From Craspedostauros australis (taxonomy: Eukaryota; Bacillariophyta; Bacillariophyceae; Mastogloiales; Achnanthaceae), in assembly GCA_026770025.1 (NCBI GenBank), contig JAMXDE010000038.1, positions 248,001 through 312,000 on the forward strand: 64,000 bases of DNA, written 5' to 3'. The position numbers and the translations under genes were made by a program. Shown in pieces: positions 22,801 through 32,766 of this stretch; within the stretch, counting starts at the first letter, position 1, and each line of letters starts with the position of its first letter. The notes under the pieces are model-generated. The model did not search any database. It was not told the DNA's origin and saw nothing but the letters and a program-made list of their open reading frames with translations.

Positions 22801-25800
22801 TCGTCTAGAAAGATGCACACAGCTGCAGCAAAGGTCACGAGCCTTCCGCTTTGCGCCGCATGTCAATTCGGAAAGCTGCACCGTCGCCCTTCACCAGGAA
22901 TAACCCAACATGTCATTCGTGACAAACAAGGAGTTTTGCGCACCGACCACTTGTTCCCAGGACAACAAGTATCAGTGGACCACTTCGTCGGTCGAACACC
23001 AGGACGCCTCTTCTCAGGACGAGGCAAAGGTGATCCAAACGAAATGTACAAAGGCGGAGCCATCTTCGTCGATCACGCCTCCGGATACATTCATGTGGAA
23101 CCAGTAGCAGCGCTGACCACGCACGCTACCCTCGAGGCCAAGGAACGGTTCGAACTAATGTGTCGAGATGTGGGAGTCCCCGTACGATCCTACCTATCGG
23201 ATAACGCAACTACCTTCACCTCACCCGAATACTCCAAGCACCTTGAGATATTCCATCAAGTCCATCGATTCGCAGGCGTCGGCGCTCATCATCACAATGG
23301 AATCGCCGAACGAAGCATTCGAACAATTGTATCAATGGCCCGAACCATGATGATGCATCAAAGCATTCATTGGCCAACAATGTTCGACGCTCAACTGTGG
23401 CCAATGGCCGTAGTGCATGCCGCGTATATCTACAATCGCGTGCCTAACCCCGCCACAGGCCTCACACCTTACGATGTTCTGTCACGCATTCGTCTCCCCC
23501 TCAAGCAACTTCATAACCTGCACGTATGGGGCAGCCCAGTCTATGTCCTTAACAAAGCACTGGCCGACGGGCGCAAGATACCCCGATGGGAACCAAGAGG
23601 AGAGAGATACGTGAACATGGGTCTCTCCACGAAGCATGCTTCAACCGTACCCCTGGTCCTATCACCACGGACAGGTTCGATCACACCTCAGTTCCATGTT
23701 GTGTTCGACGACTGGTTCGCAACAATTGCTACCGACTTGAAGCAACTTCCAAGCTATCAATCGGAAGAATGGACTCGCATGTTTGGTGACACCACCTTTC
23801 AATATCCATTCGATGACGACGATGTGGAATCAATGGAGCAGGACGACATCTTCGCATCAGACACGCGAGACCACAACCGGTTACAACGCAACGACGATAA
23901 TACTCCACCACCGATAACTGAGGCGCGAAACCAACGAACCATCCGTGAAAGAGCGCCACAGGTATTGGCGAAAGAGTCGCAACCAACGACACAACAGATC
24001 CCAGATCTCATGAGTGAAACTCTCGCCCCTCCGATGCCAGCTTCAGAGGGAGCCAACAAGCAAATGTCTTCGACAGAGGGAGCTCCCGATGAGTCCCCGG
24101 TACCTGACCCTACTATAGAGTCACCGGACCAGCGAACACTTCAACCGCAATTGGACTCACCTCTCCGAGAGTCACCAATCTCGGGACCGGCAACTCCATT
24201 ACCACCTTCAGATCCAACTGAAACCGGTTCCACGACACCAATTATGCCTAAGCTTGAACCAACGCCAGTAAGACCTCGAAGCACGAGAAATCGCAAACAA
24301 CCAAAGCGATTCACGTATGCGCGCATGGGAGGCAAAGCAGCCTGGTTGGACGACGAGGACACCGACGATTACTACTTCTGCCCCGCAGTAGCCACCTTGG
24401 AAGAGATTGAACAGGCCACAACACCCAGGGAATTGCACCCCGACTCGTCGTCGATCATAACATTCTCACAAGCTGTCGTCGATTGCCTACATACAATCGA
24501 ACCTCTCCAACGCGAAGGCAGCGACTCTCTCTCCATCGACCTACACCAATTTAAGGTGGACGCTCACTACTTGTTGCGCAGACTTCGAGGTCGATTCAAT
24601 ACGTTGAATCCACAACCAACCAACATCGTCCTTCCAACGTTCGCTCCAAAGCCGGCTAAAGCAGAAGAAGCAAGCATCAACATGGTCGATTGGTGGCAGC
24701 CGGATCCAGACGATATGGTCGAAGAGGGACCAACGCCATTCCAAGACGTCTACGAGGACTTCTACTCGGACATGGAGAGACACTTCGAAGTCGACCTTCA
24801 CTGCGAGATTCGTTGTGACGACCTCAGGAGACAAGCAACTGACTACGCCGTCGGCCAATTCGTCAACAGACTGAGCGCTTTCATACGAACCGGCATCATG
24901 AACCCCAGCTTTGATGCCTTTGACTACATGTCATCGGCCAAACCAGAGCCATGGTCGTATCAGGATCCGGAATACTTGATGATGAAGGGTTTTCTTCCTC
25001 CCGAATCCAGAATCAGTGGAAACACATTCTTCAAAAGGGCTCGCTCCGTGTGGAACGCCATCTCTGAGAATCATCGCTATCGTCTCGCATTCGAACTACT
25101 CCGTCGCCAAGTCACGACAATTCGTCCAGGGCCATGGCCACAGCCAAGTGCATTCGAAGTCGAGAAGTTTGTCCAAGGGATGATCGAGACCAACACGGCA
25201 CCTCTCAAGGTGGCTCCAGCAACGCGCGTCTCCGACGAAATCGGATCGACACTTGAAGTTGACCCATCGTCCATCCTGGACACAGCAACATGCATTCCAG
25301 AACACGCGTGGGCTAACATCGAACAGCATGCCTACGCTGTCTCGATCATCGAACCACAACGAGACTCGACAAACTTCCCAACTTACGTTGATGGACACAT
25401 GATGAGCTACTTCGCAACAGGTGGCGATTTGGATATCGCCGAACGCTCATCCACGTACAAGGCATCCAGCAATGACCCTGACACCCTTTCTTTCGACGAA
25501 GCAATTCGCGACGACAACAAGGATGAGTGGATGCAAGCAGCCGAAAAGGAAATCAAGGCACTTACCGAAAAGGGAACATGGGAAGAGATTCAAAGGGCCG
25601 ACGTCGTCAACGATCGAATCTTCCCAGGGACCTGGGTCTTCCGTCGCAAGCGCTTGCCAGATGGTACTATCAAGAAGTACAAGGGTCGCTGGTGTTGCCG
25701 CGGAGACCTCATGAATGAGGATGCATCCACCTACGCACCAGTTGTGGCCTGGTCATCGGTTCGCATCTTCCTGAGCACATCCATCGTGATGGGTTGGACA

Positions 25801-27054
25801 ACCACGTCAATCGACTTCACCAACGCCTTCGTACAGGCCTCCATCCACAAGCCTGTGCATCTCCACCTTCCTCGCGGCTTCAAGTCAAGCAAAGGACCCA
25901 ACACTTGTCTCCGACTTCGCAAAAGTCTCTACGGATTGACGATCGCCCCGCGCCTGTGGTATGAGCATCTCATCCGAGCTCTAATCACAGTCGGCTTCAC
26001 GGCCTGCGACCAAGAGCAATGCCTGTTCATCAAGCACAACATCATGATCGTCCTCTACGTTGACGATGCAGGAATCGCCTCCAAAACCAAGAAGGATGCC
26101 GACGACTTCATTGCATCAATGCGTGAACTTGGGTTCGAGCTCACTCAGGAAGGCAGCTTCACCGAGTTCCTGGGGATCGAACTCTGCCGCGATCCGAAAG
26201 CGGATGTCGTCCATCTCCGACAGCCAGGATTGATCAAAAAGATCCTGGAGACAACGAAGATGTCGAACTGCAATCCATGTCCGGTACCTACTACCCAACT
26301 CGCACTCGGACAGTGCAAGGATGAACCAGCCATGAACGAGAAATGGAACTACCGCTCTGTTGTCGGAATGTTGCTCTACCTTACGACGAACACTCGTCCC
26401 GATCTCGCCTTCGCAGTCTCCCAAGTCGCTCGCTTCGGACACGATCCCCGCCGATCACATGCCAAAGCGATCAAGCGCATCATGCGCTATCTCAAACACA
26501 CTGAAACCATGGGCACCATCGTTCGCCCTACAGGGCAACTCGATCTCAAGTGCTACGTGGACGCTGACTTCGCAGGCCTCTACCAACGTGAGGACAGCAA
26601 AGATCCAGTGTCGGTGAAATCACGCACGGGATATCTCATCACATTGGGTGGATGCCCTCTCATTTGGAAGTCGAAACTCCAAACTGAAATCGCGTTATCC
26701 ACAATGGAGTCCGAATACGCCGCTCTCTCCCTGGCAATGCGAACGTTGATTCCCATCCAACAGCTCATTCGCCAAGTGATCAACAACGCCGGCACCGACA
26801 TGCCGCTGCACACCAACCTCCAGTGCACTGTCTTCGAGGACAACCAAGCTTGCATTTCTCTCGCCACCAATCACCAGCCGACCGCGCGCACCAAGCATTT
26901 TCTGACCAAGTGGCATTTCTTTTGGTACTGGGTCAAGGCAGGTTTCATTTGCATCCAGCACATCGCCACGCCGGAGCAGCTTGCAGACATCTTCACCAAA
27001 GGATTGTCCATCGCAGTCTTCGAATACCTACGATTCAAAATCATGGGCTGGTAA
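19816..27054 (+). CDS. Copia Gag-Pol polyprotein, intact, 2412 aa
   Basis: Domains in order: Gag with an N-terminal Ala-rich coiled segment (about 10-60); a C-x2-C-x6-H-x4-H finger near 513 (WCAKCRRWRLSH); a strongly hydrophobic stretch at about 577-627 predicted as two membrane helices; aspartic protease with WDSGAS near 808; the H-H-C-C integrase zinc domain from HYRLGHLSF (about 970) to CAACQFGKLH; integrase core with D in VDHFVGR (about 1053), D in LSDNATTF (about 1128) and E in NGIAERS (about 1161); a long acidic, Pro-rich linker (about 1330-1900); reverse transcriptase with TWVFRRKR (about 1938) and YVDD (about 2080); RNase H with VDADFAGL, ESEYAAL and DNQACISLA; and a final LADIFTKG. 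All catalytic residues are present, so it may be active. The ATG at 19816 is the first in frame after a 434-base leader. Confidence 0.96.
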   Translation: MAEETNPTTLEELQAQLEAITVENARLTQATLAAEAAAEAANAAIATAQAAATVTTTPSRPGLERSRSAGDTRTRTDQSFLNDSIFDMGTPMPKKSRKSEEDSEDDDHDLSGKPTVPIMGGILKQGRNWVPWTAGAPNGHWTGLQDESHTRWTNSQQQRILHNGADSTNQSKREQGLTDKFKKGGNIQQFIRLVRNHMARTGLLTMAYIADANAESGMTCVLDSPAAFTLEDATKHFNEFHLKWDHYDVQNNETASAFFRDSLDPVLEDQLMNRIEPKFHDNFITLFVEFMNSNSANSLDEQDALAAKIREVNCRRFPNENVGLMAVHLRALCKRLDDAGRFDLRLLRTILDAFLQAGGQIRSGEQYRRPLYVMKDDLEEILMRLPVFTYEYARPQLAAKDLTWMAICNKAESSYENEVRGNRWHAIRRTRDSNVPKYSYANNVVQNPSANVLEQHKGFSKNDGKRNNFKKPKERDAKRNAGQGWSSKAPKPGEPQRKLVNDKTFMWCAKCRRWRLSHNTESHQDNFKFKAKAKGKNVPKQDNLSIDMAAWTCFTAASSQDEDTWWSLIWNLFTSFNYFGSIVGMVLLFASLQVITIGVEYGWYIAAANAWMLIAVTLLLLHTNVPRRPDLINSTDLAYNKARVKERFKQMHKRPTHFNGAVKRSLYDLVMESLDPDGPKPVNVSKVNSPRTKREWRPQTRTKTRNHRSKRRYWNQSKTSTYGKNQPFTTAKLPRQEGRTSSISRNFWSLYPTRGIDLMYDRNQKQQCDNDMPALLTLQGLASYFSNRNAFASPAKAESYLSPDAPFELVWDSGASISVTNDLNDFCSTPSPPPRPTFLNGFLKKIQVNALGTVEWYVLDVTGSPRKLRLPAFHVPESKVKLISTSSLLDEYQGETIVFDKSSCKLSGILGSDDRNAIIANYKKSTRLPTSVGYSADNIHDVPAALTSIVSTVSDHNVNLTQPQKELLRWHYRLGHLSFSRVKFLLRSGALIGSESSRKMHTAAAKVTSLPLCAACQFGKLHRRPSPGITQHVIRDKQGVLRTDHLFPGQQVSVDHFVGRTPGRLFSGRGKGDPNEMYKGGAIFVDHASGYIHVEPVAALTTHATLEAKERFELMCRDVGVPVRSYLSDNATTFTSPEYSKHLEIFHQVHRFAGVGAHHHNGIAERSIRTIVSMARTMMMHQSIHWPTMFDAQLWPMAVVHAAYIYNRVPNPATGLTPYDVLSRIRLPLKQLHNLHVWGSPVYVLNKALADGRKIPRWEPRGERYVNMGLSTKHASTVPLVLSPRTGSITPQFHVVFDDWFATIATDLKQLPSYQSEEWTRMFGDTTFQYPFDDDDVESMEQDDIFASDTRDHNRLQRNDDNTPPPITEARNQRTIRERAPQVLAKESQPTTQQIPDLMSETLAPPMPASEGANKQMSSTEGAPDESPVPDPTIESPDQRTLQPQLDSPLRESPISGPATPLPPSDPTETGSTTPIMPKLEPTPVRPRSTRNRKQPKRFTYARMGGKAAWLDDEDTDDYYFCPAVATLEEIEQATTPRELHPDSSSIITFSQAVVDCLHTIEPLQREGSDSLSIDLHQFKVDAHYLLRRLRGRFNTLNPQPTNIVLPTFAPKPAKAEEASINMVDWWQPDPDDMVEEGPTPFQDVYEDFYSDMERHFEVDLHCEIRCDDLRRQATDYAVGQFVNRLSAFIRTGIMNPSFDAFDYMSSAKPEPWSYQDPEYLMMKGFLPPESRISGNTFFKRARSVWNAISENHRYRLAFELLRRQVTTIRPGPWPQPSAFEVEKFVQGMIETNTAPLKVAPATRVSDEIGSTLEVDPSSILDTATCIPEHAWANIEQHAYAVSIIEPQRDSTNFPTYVDGHMMSYFATGGDLDIAERSSTYKASSNDPDTLSFDEAIRDDNKDEWMQAAEKEIKALTEKGTWEEIQRADVVNDRIFPGTWVFRRKRLPDGTIKKYKGRWCCRGDLMNEDASTYAPVVAWSSVRIFLSTSIVMGWTTTSIDFTNAFVQASIHKPVHLHLPRGFKSSKGPNTCLRLRKSLYGLTIAPRLWYEHLIRALITVGFTACDQEQCLFIKHNIMIVLYVDDAGIASKTKKDADDFIASMRELGFELTQEGSFTEFLGIELCRDPKADVVHLRQPGLIKKILETTKMSNCNPCPVPTTQLALGQCKDEPAMNEKWNYRSVVGMLLYLTTNTRPDLAFAVSQVARFGHDPRRSHAKAIKRIMRYLKHTETMGTIVRPTGQLDLKCYVDADFAGLYQREDSKDPVSVKSRTGYLITLGGCPLIWKSKLQTEIALSTMESEYAALSLAMRTLIPIQQLIRQVINNAGTDMPLHTNLQCTVFEDNQACISLATNHQPTARTKHFLTKWHFFWYWVKAGFICIQHIATPEQLADIFTKGLSIAVFEYLRFKIMGW

Positions 27055-27128
27055 CAACCAGCAAACAACAAACAACAACGAAGGATGAAGTTTTCATCGA
27101 TACCACAACTCCAATCACGACCCAACAC

Positions 27129-27138
27129 TGAGAGGGAG
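27129..27138 (+). other. Polypurine tract
   Basis: tgagagggag directly before the 3' LTR, the plus-strand priming site of reverse transcription. The same purine core precedes the LTR at 2395. Confidence 0.8.
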
Positions 27139-27825
27139 AGTTGAGATTCAATGAGGGACAGACTATTACCGAACACGGTATCAACCTGATGGGAGAAATT
27201 CTTGTTTTGGCGCGAAATCTTCCGACCTGATCGACCACCAAATCTTTTCTCCTCCTTTCTCTCCTCCATTCACGAATCCATCATGACTCAAACATGACCG
27301 ACCTGACTCACATTCCACCTTGGGAACTATATGCTCCTCAGATCCTTTTACTACAACATACCTCGATTCCCTCCATGCTGATGACTACTGCACCACTGCC
27401 GTAGTCTTAGCGCATGTATCCAACCTGCTTCAACTCAAGCAATGGAATCCGAGAGCCAGCTCCAACCACAGCCACTACTTCATGGTCGTCACTGCCATGT
27501 GCCATGATCTACACTGCAGTGTATCTACATATGTGGAGAGCAAGGCGCTGTAATGACTGTATACCCTGTAGCACTGAACCAAGTACATCAGTGCAGGGTC
27601 TCGCCAAGTTGTGTGACATCGTTTCTTCACCCTATTAACACCACAAGCTAACTCATAATAAACTCAGACAAGGATTAGCTACAAAGCACTCATCTACTCA
27701 TCGTTACAGTAACAACTCTTCAATCAGTACACCTCTCTTGAACTGCATCACACGGCTATCCCGAAGCCGGCAGATTCACGAGGCATTCACCACCGATTCG
27801 TGCCAACTACGCTCGAATCCTAACT
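27139..27825 (+). repeat. 3' LTR of the complete copia element
   Basis: 687 bp, identical to 18695-19381 as read. It is followed by the GGAAT duplication at 27826-27830. Confidence 0.95.
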
Positions 27826-27830
27826 GGAAT

Positions 27831-28846
27831 CATCAATGGTTCAGTGTAACTGTCGTTTGTTGCTCACAAGGACAAACTACATTTAACAAACGAACAACGA
27901 AGAACCAAAGTATGTCCGAAAATCAAGAAAACGACACGACGAGATCACAAATGACAGATTCATGGACCAGCCACCCAATCTCCGACGCACCAATCAAAAG
28001 CAACAGGCAGAACAGAATGTCCGCCCCCAGCGAACTCACATCACACATCACACATCACACACCACACACCACACACCACACACCACACACCACACACCAC
28101 ACACCACACACCACACACCACACACCACACACCACACACCACACATCGCACATCGCACACCACACACCACACACGATGCACCACACACCCAACGACTGTA
28201 CTCTTGCCCATTCACTGCGGATGCTTCAATCGTCGCATCTGAGACGATCGGCGCCGACAGCCAACACAACTCCAAATGGCAGCCAACGAAGAACAGATCG
28301 ATTGTATTCAACCGTGTTGCGTTCGGCCACCAGGGAAGTAATCATTACACACTCGATCGTCTCTCACGATGCCAATGCAAATGATGAGAAATCGAGGTGA
28401 CAATCGATGAGAATAAAAAGTATTATGAAATTCAATAGAGAATGAATGGATAGACGGATTGATGTAGCACTCGTCGCTCTCTCTCTCTCTCTCTCTCTCT
28501 TGCACTTGCTCTCTCGTTGTGTTGGCGCCGCGTCACACTCACTCTTTCGCCAGAATAAAAATCGCAGATGGTTCCACATACATTCTCCAATCACAACCAC
28601 GTATGCACCAATGAGCGACCGTTGAACTGTTGCTGCCGATCTCGACACAAACACATCCCTCATGCTGTTGTGAACGAATGTGCATGTGTCATTTTGGTTT
28701 GTTGTGTGTTGTTGTTGCTGTCTGCTGTGTTCTCCTATCTGCAATGTCAGCGCAACGCTCAGTGCTCCCCAACATCGAGATCATTCAGAATCATCCGTGC
28801 CTTCCCCCCACCCACATCGTCCGTCAGCCACCATCGCTATCGCATC
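27831..28846. other. Intergenic with simple repeats
   Basis: Contains the (ACCACAC)n array and a CT tract at 28477-28500. The upstream extension of the next gene's frame (from 28568) is open but reads as non-coding. Nothing else was recognised. Confidence 0.5.
28036..28190. repeat. (ACCACAC)n 7-bp tandem repeat
   Basis: About 20 units of a 7-bp GT/AC-rich repeat, broken near the ends by atcgcac variants. It creates His/Thr/Pro-only frames on one strand and Cys/Val-only frames on the other. Neither should be taken as protein. Confidence 0.9.
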
Positions 28847-31800
28847 ATGACCCGTCCACGCGAGGATTCGAGCAGCGACCCCAATCCATCCCAATCAAAG
28901 GTGCAACGTCAAACAGCAACTGCTGGCACATCCATCTATCCCCAACCACCTCATGGGCACTACGCATCGTACCAATACTCTGCACCTGTCGGACCAAACC
29001 ACCATGGCAACGTTCACAGTCCTCCTCTCCCCATGGTTGCAAATCATCATGTCCCTCCCAACATACAACCTCCTTCCTTTTGCATCCCCAGCTACATCGG
29101 TACAGGTGTGGGTGGTCTACCATACTCTACATTCCATCCCAACAACAGCATGGCAACTCCAACATCTGACTACATGGGGCCCAACTGCTTTGGTATCATG
29201 CCTTGCCAGCAATGTCTGACCCTGTTCTGCAGTCACTGCAGTAGGCCACCATTTTGCCCAAACTGTGCGTCATCCATAAGCGGAGGTGCACGTCACACAG
29301 GTGTGAATGCCTTGGTACCACAGGTCAATTCGTTCTCCATTGGGACTTGTGGTGGTGCTGCTGCGCCAACACGTCCCAAGCGCAAATCATCAGCAACCAG
29401 ATGCAGGGCGCCACATCGACAGGCAGGAGATGATGTGCTCGCGCGACAAGATGTCGCTGTGTCTATGGAAGAGTGCGAGTCGGATTGTGCGAGTACAACC
29501 AGTGAGGATGACACGGATGCTGCGTTCGTTCCAGCCAACGAGGGCAAGGTGAATCGAAGAGAAGTGCTGCAAGCCATTTTTGAAGCAGCTGGCATTAGCA
29601 TCAAACCCCTCTCACGGTTCCATGTGGATGGATTTGAACGTCTCCCACGAAAGACAGCGACTGGTCGTTGGAGTCTCATCAACCGAGTCTGGGATGGAGT
29701 TTGTGGTGGGTCAACCCAGCACATGTTTCCTGGCAGAGAACCCCCCGAACAGCTTTCAGAAGCCATGACCTTCGTGCGACATCGCAAACAGCTCCCTCCT
29801 GTGTTGCTGGAGCAGACTCTCTGTCATTTAGCCTTCTGGGGGAATCAAGACCTATCGCTGACTGCTCGTGCGGTTTTGGCAATGACCTGTGACTCCAGGC
29901 GCTGCACCCGAATCCTGGCCGCGCACTACAGTAGCTTGTCGAAAGGAGACAAGGCAAAGATCAAGCTTGGACGCCGATCCATGTCTCGTACAGGACACAG
30001 GCGACTGTCGCGCGCTGGAGGTGCGATCCTTGCTGGAGGCCAGTTCCCACACGCAGACTACAAGTACCGTGTCAAGGAATCTAGTCTCCAGGGCGTAGTC
30101 TCGTTTCTCACCTCCATGTTCCAGTACCGGCCAGGCATCACAAGGAGCGTCAAGTTGGCTGGTGTTCTGTTCCCAGACCTGCCTATCTTCATTCGCGGAT
30201 CAATATCAGAAGAGCAGCTCTTTGCCAAGTACAAGAACACAACAGATGACCCAGTTGGTATGCCTGCCTTCAGGAGTATCCTGACATTGCTCACGCGACG
30301 TGGCAAGTGTCAAACTGGCCTGTCCTCCTTCTACACAGATACTCTGACTGTATTCATGCACTTCCAAAACATGATCAGGAGAGTCATGGAACTGCTTCGG
30401 ACTCAGAACAAGGAACATCAAGACAAAGAGCTCGTGTCTGAGCTTCTCAATGAGGCACAGACCATCATCACGGACAGTGATTCTGTTCTTTCATTTGCGA
30501 AATGGGAATACGCGAACAAGCACATTCAGGTGAAGACAACCATGGATATTCTACATTCCGCAGAGTTCGCACTGACAAAAGGCTCCCTCCCATTTGTGAA
30601 CCAAGCATGCAAGCAATGTGCAGATGTCATGACGTTTTTTCCCGATTCGTGTTCGCAACTTCATGAAAACTGCCACCAACAGCATCACTGGCAACACGTT
30701 TGAATTGGATCGCATGGCTGCAGCAATTAACCTGTGTGATGACGCACTGCGCCAGTACATGGCCCACCAAGTGAGACGAAAGGTGCAAGCGCAGAAGATC
30801 AAGGAGGAAAAGGAGCGCCTCAAGGACCATCCAGATCGCATCATTGCCGTGCTTGATCACAAGCAACGCATCCTCCCAACGGAGAATCAGGAAGCTCAGA
30901 AAGCGTTCTTCGGAAAAAACGGAATGTCTCTCCTAGGTGTCATGACAATCCAATACAAGAACGGTAAGTTCGAGTACCGATTCATTGACATGGTGATGAA
31001 GGGGCGGAACAAACAGGATCATGTCCAAGTTGCTGGTGCGATCAAGATTCTTCATGCTACCGTGCTTCCGAAGCTTCACAAGGGGGTCAAAGAGGTCGTA
31101 TTCCAAAGTGACAATGCCAGTTGTTTTGCAAGTCCGGCACTGATGAGGTACATGCATGGACTAAACCAGGGAGAGGTTGAAGTTGAATACACGATGCCAG
31201 AGAAGAAGAAGAAGAAGCGGAAGGCGACAGGCAAGAACAAAGGCAAGCACAAGGACAAGGCTAAGTATCCACCTCCCCCCCAAAATCAACACCGAACAGT
31301 CATCTTATCATGATGCGAAGGCTGCATCATCCACGAAGGCAAAAGCACAGCAAGACGCTGGAACCCGTCCTCCCAAACCACGACTCCAAATCATCCAATG
31401 GATGTACACTGAGGCACAAGCTGGCAAGAGTGCTTTGGACGGACACTTCGGTTTTGTCTCACGTCAACTCAGGTTGTATGTGGACAGTGCCAGGGACGCA
31501 AAGATTGCCACCGAAGGCGATATTTTCACAGTGCTGAAAGCTGCCAACATCAAGGGGACAACGACGCTTCTGTTGGATCTGAGCAGATTGGGACATGCCA
31601 TCATCTGTGGTGTGGACGGAAAGGAAAAAGCATTCGCGACCAACCGAGTTTCCGTTCGCGCCACCCATCAAATTGATCTGATTGATGACAAAATCCAGGT
31701 CACAGCATCATCGGGATTGACGCATCCAGAGACCATCACTCAGGACAAGATCGACAAATTTGACATTCTCCATCTCGATGTCACTTGCAATGATGAGAAC

Positions 31801-32493
31801 ATCACAGAGGTCCCACCGGCATTTGTGATGGATCCACAGAATATCCGCGGCTCACAACCGACTGAGCGACGACACGCAACAACAACAAACAAGAGCACCA
31901 CCAAGACGGAAGTGTTCAAACGTGTTCTCACTTCGCGTGTTCTGGAACCAGCAGCGGCAGCAGAAACGGCAAATTGTGAAGGAAATGCCACAGTGGACTT
32001 CCCTCAATCCATCAGGCAGGGATGGGCGATCTGCCACCCAGACAAAGCCACCTCACGAAAGAAGGATCCATCAGCACGTCCGGCAACCAAGGTACCGTCC
32101 ATGTCGAAACAAGTGGCGCAGATCGTGTGCGATGCTGCGATTGCTTGCAGGAACCCAGACACGAGGAGGAGCGCTCATGTGCTTCACGAAGAGCTGATGG
32201 CCGGGCCTTTCTTGCTTGATTGGGAGCAGAGGATCAAGGTGGACATCACGTACCTGAAATGCTTCCTGGCAGCTCCTGACGGTCGAGCGGAGAGATACCT
32301 CGAGAACAATGGCTACTTGGATGACGAGGAGTGCGAAGAGCACCTGAACGAGATGCATGAACTGCGGATCATGGCATCCAAGGAGAACACTCAAAGTGAA
32401 GAAGCGCACGAAGAGCAGGTTCTGGATGATCGCCCATACGACGGGCAGGACGCTGATGTGATTGATGGCAACCTGCTACCTTCCGATGATTGA
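28847..32493 (+). pseudogene. Cys-rich DDE/RNase H-like gene with two frameshifts
   Basis: Three frames read on from one another: 28847-about 30640, about 30640-31275 and about 31275-32493, together about 1,200 residues. The shifts coincide with a T6 run (30635-30640) and a C7 run near 31275, so they are either mutations or assembly indels. The N-terminal region is Pro/Ser-rich and has three CxxC pairs in a row (CQQC, CSHC, CPNC) near 29205-29265. The middle holds AVLDHKQRILP, FFGKNGMSLLG, QSDNASCF and TEAQAGKSALDGHF. I recall this D...D...E/D pattern from an unnamed transposase-like family in marine invertebrates and protists. The C-terminus is acidic. It is probably transposon-derived, but no inverted repeats or target duplication were found. 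The start at MTRPREDS is chosen over the upstream frame, which looks non-coding. Confidence 0.6.
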
Positions 32494-32766
32494 TCCTGAC
32501 GACCACTGCAAGTATGCTACCAGTATTATAATGGAGTCTGTAATACAATAGTCTATGTCACATTGGTAATATCAACTCGCAGCAAGGCGATATCAACAGC
32601 AGTAGCCGCATGCCCACAGGGATTACAGGAGGAAGCTGTTGTTGGTATGTATAGAGTGGTTCTAATGTTATTGGTTGCTACGATCTAGACATGCACTATG
32701 GAACCTCCATCGCTGTGCATCTACTCAATTCGCACATGTGATTGCTATGTATGGTATGGTACACGA
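32494..32766. other. Short AT-rich spacer
   Basis: Separates the DDE-like gene from the convergent peptidase pseudogene. No feature recognised. Confidence 0.5.

Larger units (their letters stand above)
18695..27825 (+). mobile_element. Complete Ty1/copia retrotransposon, 9131 bp
   Basis: A full-length element with two 687-bp LTRs that read identical, a 5-bp GGAAT target duplication, a primer-binding region starting at 19382, one intact 2412-residue polyprotein and a purine tract at 27129-27138 just before the 3' LTR. LTR ends are AGTT...AACT rather than the usual TG...CA; the target duplication supports these borders. Identical LTRs and an undamaged frame indicate a very recent insertion. 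Older relatives in the window are the 5'-truncated copy at the window start and the solo LTR at 7661-8334. Confidence 0.96.

Noticed and set aside
27738-28400. 220-residue ORF with His/Thr/Pro repeats
   Set aside because: Begins in the 3' LTR and crosses the (ACCACAC)n array; a repeat artefact.
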